64,000 nt of DNA from Capra hircus (taxonomy: Eukaryota > Chordata > Mammalia > Artiodactyla > Bovidae), in assembly GCF_001704415.2 (NCBI RefSeq), contig NC_030820.1, positions 45,366,036-45,430,035 on the forward strand, written 5' to 3'. Below the pieces are notes generated by a model that worked only from the letters and a program-made list of their open reading frames with translations, had not been told where the DNA came from and did not search any database. A program made the position numbers and the translations under genes. Below, piece by piece: positions 57,501 to 64,000 of the stretch. Numbering within the stretch: the stretch's first letter is position 1; the number at the start of each line of letters is the position of its first letter.

Positions 57501-58749
57501 TTAAGAAGTAATGTTTGTTTCAGGCGCTCATCAAAGAAAAGCCAATGTAATTATTAACTTAGGTCTGTAATAGGTTAGAGATCTACCAAAAATAAATATG
57601 AGCAAAGACTGGCTCTGAGAGTGCCCTGTCTGGGAAGAGTTAGACATACAACCAAATAAATATGCAATGATACAGATATTTACATAGAAGTGAATTACAT
57701 TAAAAAGTCAGGCACACATTTTAACTCAGTTTAGAATTCACATTTATTTCAGGTTGTGAATTGGACTTCAATCTTGACAGATTTAAGTGGTAATCTGTTA
57801 TAGCATGAGATGGCATGCAATGTATTTATTGACATTTCAAATTACAGCATTTTCAATGAGAAAGGTATCTAATTTTGAGCTACTGAAACAGCATGGTGTA
57901 GTCATATATTTCCTGTTGAATAGTCATCACCTAGAGATACAAGATTCTTATTTATAGCAGGTATCTAGGATGGGAGTGCCATGTACAAAAAATGATGCTA
58001 AATAGATGAAAAGTCGCCATCATGGTTATTAACATGCTGCACTTCTATTTTAAAATGCTAAAGAATCCTATGATATTTCTGCATTTAATAATTGTGTGAG
58101 CTCAAAAAAAAAAAAACCCAAAATCATTATTTCCTGACATTAATGAAGTCAACTTTCCCAGCACAATTTGAATAGGCAATTGAACAACGGGACTCAAAAA
58201 TGCATTAAAACCAGGTCAGCTTCTCGGCATTTCCAACAATATGTCCACAATTCCATGAAGGGTAATCTTAAACCATTTTTCAGAACAGCCTGTACATCTT
58301 TATCTTAAAATTCCAAATGTTTCAACAATAGACGATTGTTAGAACCAGACAATTATTTTTCAGCACCCATTGATTAATGACTTAGTCTGTGACACAGGGA
58401 GAAGCTGTAGAACAAAGGAGTCCATTATAATAATGCACGGGCATTAAACCATCTTCATTAATAGAATCTTCGGAATGCAGTTTAGCATAAAGCCAAACAT
58501 GCCATAAAGAAAGTGGAGAGGTGAGAATTTTGAATATATTTTGGAAACTCACTTGATATAAAAGAAGATTAAATAATGTTATTGCTTTCTATTTAAATTC
58601 TCTCTCTTACACACACACACATAGGCACACACAAAGATTTAACTGGTAACAACTGTCTTAAAACTGCATTTTTAACACTAAAGGAAATGGATAATACTTT
58701 TAAATTCATATATTCATAGTGGTCATTGGCCTTATAGAGACCAGTATTT
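54510..58749. other. Mostly unassigned intergenic DNA
   Basis: No repeat family was recognised in more than 4 kb. The region holds the open frame at 55819-56325 listed next. 56690-58740 is AT-rich with a short CA run near 58610. A 102-codon minus frame at 54675-54983 has no known domain. Confidence 0.5.
55819..56325 (-). other. 168-codon open frame of unknown status
   Basis: This is the longest ATG-started frame outside identified repeats apart from the GC-patch frame near 4.3-4.9 kb. I do not recognise the product. It has a basic, Ala/Gly-rich first half, a KVKVPEIDLHHGKEQE segment, one Cys-x2-Cys (MFCGKCKS) and no signal peptide or membrane helix. There is no poly(A) remnant downstream on the minus strand to mark a processed pseudogene, and no clear splice signals were identified. 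It could be a chance frame, an exon, or an eroded pseudogene. Confidence 0.2.
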
Positions 58750-58850
58750 TTTTAAGAAAATATTTGTCTATTTATTTGGCTGCATCAAGTCTTAATTGCC
58801 ACACACAGTATCTTCACTTCATTGTACAGAATCCTTTATTGGGCACACAG
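58750..58850 (-). mobile_element. CHR SINE remnant at the array edge
   Basis: tttaagaaaatatttgtctatttatttggctgcatcaagtcttaattgcc is the start of an antisense CHR SINE, as at 26920-27171 (ttttggctgagctgggtcttc). Just past it the sequence turns into the 21-bp array. The tRNA-derived head is not recognisable on the far side. Confidence 0.75.
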
Positions 58851-60880
58851 ACTCTCTAGTTGTATACACGAGCTTGCTAGTTATGGCACACGGGCTCTCT
58901 GGTTGTACACACAGGCTGTCTAGTTGTGGCACAAGGACTCTCTAGTTGTACACACAGGCTCTCTAGTCATGGCACACGGGCTCTCTAGTTGTGCACAAAG
59001 ACTCTATAGTTGTGGCACATGGGCTCTCTAGTTGTGCACACAGACTCTCTAGTTGTGCGCACATGGACTGTCTAGTTGTGCACAAAGACTTTCTAGTTGT
59101 GGCACACAGGCTCTCTAGTCATGGCACACGGGCTCTCTAGTTGTGGCACACAGACTCTCTAGTTGTATACACAATCTCTCTAGTTGTACACACAGGCTCT
59201 CTAGTTGTGGTGCACGGGCTCTCTAGTTGTGCACAAAGACTCCATAGTTGTGGCATGTGGGCTCTCTAGTTGTGGGGCATGGACTCTCTAGTTGTAGCAC
59301 ATGGGCTTTCTGGTCGTGGCACATGAGCTCTATAGTTGTGGCACACAGACTCTCTATTTGTACACACAAACTCTCTAGTTGTGTACACAGACTCTCTAGT
59401 TGTGGCACAGGGACTCTCTAGTTGTGACACACAGACTCTCTAGTTGTGCACAAAGACTTTCTAGTTGTACACACTGGCTTTCTAGTTGTGACACACAGAC
59501 TCTCTAGTTGTGGCACACAGACTCTCTAGTTGTACACAGACTCTCTAGTTGTACACACTGGCTTTCTAGTTGTGGCACACTGGCTGTCTAGTCGTGGAAC
59601 ACAGACTCTCTAGTTGTGCACAAAGACCTTCCAGTTGTAGCACATGGGCTCTATGGTTGTACACACAGACTCTCTAGTTGTACACAAGGGCTCACTAGTT
59701 GTGGCACACAGGCTCTCTGGTTGTACACACGGGCTGTCTAGTTGTGGCACATGGGCTCTCTAGTTGTGACACACAGACTCTCTAGTTGTGCACAAAGACT
59801 TTCTAGTTGTGGCACACAGACTCTCCAGTTGTACACACAGACTCTCTAGTTGTACACACGGGCTCTCTAGTTGTGACACACAGACTCTCTAGTTGTGCAC
59901 AAAGACTTTCTAGTTGTGACACACAGACTCTCTAGTTGTAGCACATAGACTCTCTAGTTGTACACACAGACTCTCTAGTTGTACACACGGGCCTTCTAGT
60001 TGTGGCACACTGGCTGTCTAGTCGTGGCACACAGGCTCTCTAGTTGTGCACAAAGACCTTCTAGTTGTGGCACATGGGCTCTCTGGTTGTACACACAGAC
60101 TCTCTAGTTGTGCACGAAGACTCTATAGTTGTGGCACACAGACTCTATTTGTACACACAAACTCTCTACTTGTGCACACAGACTCTCTAGTTGTGGCACA
60201 CAGACTCTCTAGTTGTACACACAGACTCTCTAGTTGTATACACAGGCTCTCTAGTTGTGGCACACAGGCTCCCTAGTTGTGCACAAAGACTCCATAGTTG
60301 TGACACATGGGCTCTCTAGTTGTGGCACACAGACTCTCTATTTGTACACACAAACTCTCTAGTTGTGCACACTCTATAGTTGTGGCACATGGGCTCTTTA
60401 GTTGTGGCACATGTGCTCTCTAGTTGTGGTACACAGGCTCTCTAGTTGTACACACATGGACTTTCTAGTTCGGCACATGGGCTGTCTAGTTGCGACACAC
60501 AGACTCTCTAGTTGTACACACAGACTCTCTAGTTGTACACACAGACTCTCTAGTTGTACACACAGGCTCTCTAGTTGTACACACACACTCTCTAGTTGTG
60601 CACACAGGCTCTCTAGTTGTACACACAGGCTCTCTAGTTGTGCACACAGACTCTCTAGTTGTACACACAGGCTCTCTAGTTGTACACACAGACTCTCTAG
60701 TTGTGCACACAGGCTCTCTAGTTGTGCACACAGACTCTCTAGTTGTACACACAGACTCTCTAGTTGTGCACACAGACTCTCTAGTTGTACACACAGACTC
60801 TCTAGTTATACACACGGGATCTCTAGTTATACACCCTGACTCTCGAGTTGTGCACACAGACTCTCTAGCTATGGCACACA
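58851..60880 (+). repeat. 21-bp minisatellite, about 2 kb
   Basis: Roughly 95 units of the type ggctctctagttgtggcacac, with variants gactctctagttgtacacaca and gactctctagttgtgcacaaa. The last 350 bp (60490-60840) is the most uniform. The core ctctagttgtgg(c)gcac is also found within CHR SINEs. Because 21 is a multiple of three, frames stay open on both strands (139-145 codons of Thr-His-Arg-Leu-Ser-Ser-Cys type); these are not genes. Confidence 0.97.
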
Positions 60881-60912
60881 GGCTCCAGAGCACACATAGG
60901 GCTCTCTAGTCA

Positions 60913-61996
60913 CAGTGCATTGACTCACTGGACTTGTACAAATATTTGTAACTTATACTATTCTCTAACTAAACACAAGCCAATAAAAGAACAAACAGCA
61001 ACATCAATAACAGCAACTAAAGAATCTTGCCATAGCAGTAAGCTGAATGAACTTCTGAAAGCAGCTTTTTACAAGTGTACATATATGTGTGTACATACAT
61101 ATGCATATATGAACTTATACAGATATGAAGGTGTTTCTAAAGAAATCAGATCTCTGGACATTTTTAAAGTCCCAGGTTATTTTGGAGCGGGGGTGGGTAA
61201 TGTTGCTGTAATGTAACTTCTCTGTAGTACTCTAGACCACTCTTACCCATTTCAATCTTGTGGACATCAGCTTTTACCAGAGTTGACCTGTTCTGACCTC
61301 AAGGTTAATGATACAGAATGCAATTAATTAATGAGGTTTCCTGGGCATTTAACCCTGGCAGGCATGAGGCTGTCTTTGTAGGTTTGTTTTAGATAAGCGT
61401 CAATCCTGGTTTTCTTGGAAGAGAGGAATTAAGACTTCAGGGCAGGCTCAGGGAAGGAGAAGGTGTTTTCTCTCCCCTGTGAAATAAGAAAACAGTGCTC
61501 AGAAAACCACTGTGCTGCAGGTTGGGTGGAGGAGGGACGGGAGTGGAGGAGGGACAAGGTGTGGAGGGGGAAGATGGGGTGGAAAAGGGAGAAGGGATGG
61601 AGGAAGGATGGGGTGGAGGGACAGGGGAATGCAGGGTATCAGGGGTTTCTGCATCCCAACTGCAGGCAGCCAGCACTGCCTGGGTGAATGTGGGATCTTC
61701 TCCAAGCTGCTTCTCTTCCTTAGTCCCTGCTCCCTGAAAGGAGGCCCTGATCCCTGCCCCTGCCCCAGCAGTCATGTGTTCTATTAACAGAACCTTAGGA
61801 AAGGTGCTGTTGCTCTGGCCTCTTCAGGGTTGCTCCCTATCTCCCCGGATGAGGTTCCCCCCAGGGCTGCCTCACTGAACAGGTGGTGCCATCTTCACCA
61901 AAAACAAGGAGGAAGGGCTGCATCTGCCCTGTCCTCAGAGGACAGTGTCCAGCACTCAGAAGACACTGAAAAGGGCACTTCTTCTCCTTATTCGTC
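60913..61996. other. Unassigned DNA with a G-rich block
   Basis: No gene was recognised. Frames of 68-112 codons at 61437-61787 lie in the purine-rich block listed next and are open on both strands for compositional reasons. Confidence 0.5.
61513..61630 (+). repeat. Purine-rich, G-rich imperfect repeat
   Basis: About 115 bp almost entirely A and G, built on gggatggaggaagg/ggtggaggaggg variants, with many GGG runs. It is prone to quadruplex or triplex structure. Confidence 0.88.
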
Positions 61997-62160
61997 CGCC
62001 TGCTGATGCAAGAGACGCAGGAGATGTGGGTTCAATCCCTGGGTCAGAAAGATCCCCTGAAGGATGGCAACCCACTCCAGTATTCTTGCCTGGAGGCTCC
62101 CATGGACACAGGAGCCTTGTGGGCTAAGTCCATGGAGTCCCAGAGAATCGGACTGACTAA
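61997..62160 (+). mobile_element. Bov-tA SINE, diverged and deleted
   Basis: gcctgctgatgcaagagacgc, gtgggttcaatccctgggtcag, gtattcttgcctggaggctcc and gagaatcggactgact identify it. It lacks the first head bases and has small internal deletions. Confidence 0.88.
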
Positions 62161-63050
62161 CCACATTCTCATTACTCATGGTGGTTATATTCTACAATTT
62201 TGTCATGAACCCTGAATTAGTGAATATTGAACCACTCTTATAGAGGAAATACAGGGTTAGGTTCCTACAAGCTTCTGGTCACATTTTATTCAACCAATCA
62301 ATACCTAACTTTGATTCTATGTGTTTTTGTTCAGATAGCTTGTTCAGTGTAATGAGGATCCATTGACATCGACCCTACTGCCCACAGCGCTGTCATTCAC
62401 ATCTGAACACTGCTTAGCACACGGGTATTTTTCCCAGGTCACAGCCTTCTTGAGCTTAGGCACGGAGGACTAGGCTGGAGCCGCTTTAACAGCAAAGTCG
62501 CCAACAAAAAGCACAAACATGCAGAAGGGACCTATGCTTGCCACCTGAAACAAGAAGGCGGAGCACTGGCCCCCAGCTCCTCCACTGGGAAGGTCCGGGC
62601 TAGGTGACTCAAACAGTCTTCACTCTGCACAGGTCAGAGAGCCCCGTGCACAGAAGCCGCACCGGTGCTGCTTTAGGGACACGAGCTGTATTCTACCCAG
62701 TGGGCATGTTCACAAATAGGGAAAGTGAGAGTAATGAAGATAAACAAAAACATTCCATATAAAAATTTTAGTACTCAGCTCAATAAAGAAGTGCTCATAG
62801 TAGTGTATTATCATTGGAAGATAATGATAGTTCCCGGGAGGGCGCAGCGAGGGGCAAAGAGAACCAGGCAGCTTGTTAGACAGCTTGCGCCCATTCACAG
62901 ACACGGTAAGAATCCAGGGATGCATTTTGAGATTCTGAAATAATTCATCTGAGGCGTCTGGTAATTATGTTACATCCTTCACCTGAGTTCAGAAAGCACA
63001 CAAACTGAAACACCACTGTTTCTTGAAGTGTTTCTTTTAACTTTTCATAA
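62161..63050. other. Unassigned intergenic DNA
   Basis: Nothing recognised. Frames are at most 72 codons. Confidence 0.5.
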
Positions 63051-63339
63051 CATTTAAAATGGAGAAGGCAATGGCATCCCACTCCAGTACTCTTGCCTGG
63101 AAAATCCCATGGACGAAGGAGCCTGGTAGGCTGCAGTCCATGGGGTTGCAAAGAGTTGGACACGACTGAGCGACTTCTTTCACTTTTCACTTTCATGCAT
63201 TGGAGAAGGAAATGGCAACCCACTCCAGTGTTCTTGCCTGGAGAATCCCAGGGATGGTGGAGCCTGGTGGGCTGCCATCTCTGGGGTCGCACGGGGTCGG
63301 ATACGACTGAAGCGACTTAGCAGCAGCATTTTAAAAATG
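63051..63339 (+). mobile_element. BovA2 SINE
   Basis: Two Bov-A units (from 63061, ggagaaggcaatggcatccc) joined by ctttcacttttcactttcatgc, ending agcgacttagcagcag. catttaaaat before and cattttaaaaat after are a likely but imperfect target-site duplication. Confidence 0.95.
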
Positions 63340-63505
63340 TGCATAAGATACAATACTCACTTATAGATTATCTGACTAGAGGTCCAATGCACAGGCCTCA
63401 CTATGCAACATGTACATAGTTCATTGTCTAATTTGTTGGTCAGTGTCTAACAGCAAAATGCTCCAACATGTCACTCCGTTGACTGCACATTGATAAGCAA
63501 ACCCT

Positions 63506-63731
63506 ACCTCATGCAAAGAGTTGACTCATTGGAAAAGACTTTGATGCTGGGAGGGATTGGGGGCAGGAGAAGAAGCGGACAACAGAGGATGAGATGGCTG
63601 AATGGCATCACTGACTCAATGGACATGAATCTGAGTGAACTCCGGGAGCTGGTGATGGACAGGGAGGCCTGGGGTTGCAAAGAGTCAGACACGACTGAGT
63701 GACTGAATTGAACTGAACTGAACTGAACTGA
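63506..63731 (+). mobile_element. BovB LINE 3' end with internal deletion
   Basis: From acctcatgcaaagagttgac to a five-fold gaact tail. About 16 bp are missing after gaggcctgg (63672), where other copies have the cgtgctgc...attcatg segment, so the C-terminal frame is altered. Confidence 0.95.
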
Positions 63732-64000
63732 AAAGCTTCTAAACATATGAAAACTTCCTTTCTTTATTATTGGACTCTCCACACTAAATCAAATCAGAAC
63801 TAATTAAAATGTATGGCTATAGCAGAACAACCAGTTATCTTTGACATCTGCAAACTTTAAAACATTTTGGCATACATAGAATTTTTGTCTTTTCTGGGTA
63901 TGACTGGTCACCAATGCAGCCAAGAAACTACTGCAAGAAGGAAAGTGGGTTATCTTGACTGGCCTTGTGTTCTCATCACCAAGATCACCATCTGTGAAGA
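63732..64000. other. Unassigned intergenic DNA
   Basis: Nothing recognised up to the window edge. Confidence 0.5.

Noticed and set aside
60402..60909. Long overlapping frames on both strands with Thr-His-Arg-Leu-Ser-Ser-Cys repeats, like a repeat protein
   Set aside because: The 21-bp unit is a multiple of three without stops, so every register stays open. The array is noncoding and related to CHR SINE sequence.

Overview
This window is nuclear DNA of a ruminant, most likely a bovid. The evidence is its interspersed repeats. RTE-type BovB LINEs end in (ACTGA)n. Bov-A/BovA2 and tRNA-Glu-headed Bov-tA SINEs are abundant. There is a young L1 with the cattle-type (L1_BT-like) 3' UTR, and older CHR SINEs, MIR, L2 and L1M relics typical of cetartiodactyls. 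I found no convincing protein-coding exon, no RNA gene, no CRISPR array and no bacterial-style operon. Reading frames longer than about 100 codons are decayed retrotransposon ORFs, in-frame tandem repeats, or chance frames in GC-rich DNA. One 168-codon frame outside recognised repeats (55819-56325, minus) is left open.

Layout. 1-13.8 kb: mostly unassigned intergenic DNA with two BovB pieces (1.3-1.9 kb with an inverted 5' end; 5.5-6.06 kb), a CHR SINE, L2 and MIR relics. 13.8-16.8 kb: an old antisense L1 carrying two BovB insertions, abutted by a 1.4-kb BovB with the YADD reverse-transcriptase motif. 21-27.2 kb: two more BovB pieces, an LTR-like relic, two BovA SINEs (one internally expanded by a 122-bp tandem duplication) and a CHR SINE. 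30.3-33.6 kb: an L1 3' end hosting two Bov-tA SINEs, a tandem Bov-tA pair bounded by one target-site duplication, a BovB and an L1M tail. 35.9-39.8 kb: an L1 interrupted by a Bov-tA, then a Bov-tA split by a 2.24-kb L1_BT. 40-46.4 kb: Bov-tA, BovB, a 3.3-kb antisense L1M and an L1_BT 3' UTR. 49.8-50.2 kb: an 18-bp minisatellite with a GGTACC site in most units. 52-54.5 kb: a composite three-unit SINE, a BovA2 and a 90-bp duplicated piece of it. 58.75-60.9 kb: a 2-kb, 21-bp minisatellite that appears to have grown out of a CHR SINE. 62-63.7 kb: more Bov-tA, BovA2 and BovB.

Function. Nothing here acts as a gene set or pathway. The retrotransposons are linked historically: BovB and L1 supplied reverse transcriptase, and the SINEs (BovA is BovB-derived) moved in trans. 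The most interesting structures are retrotransposition by-products (twin-priming inversion, nested insertions, tandem SINEs sharing one duplication) and the two minisatellites. Family names come from recall of consensus sequences, not from a database search, and element edges are accurate to perhaps 5-30 bp except where a target-site duplication fixes them.
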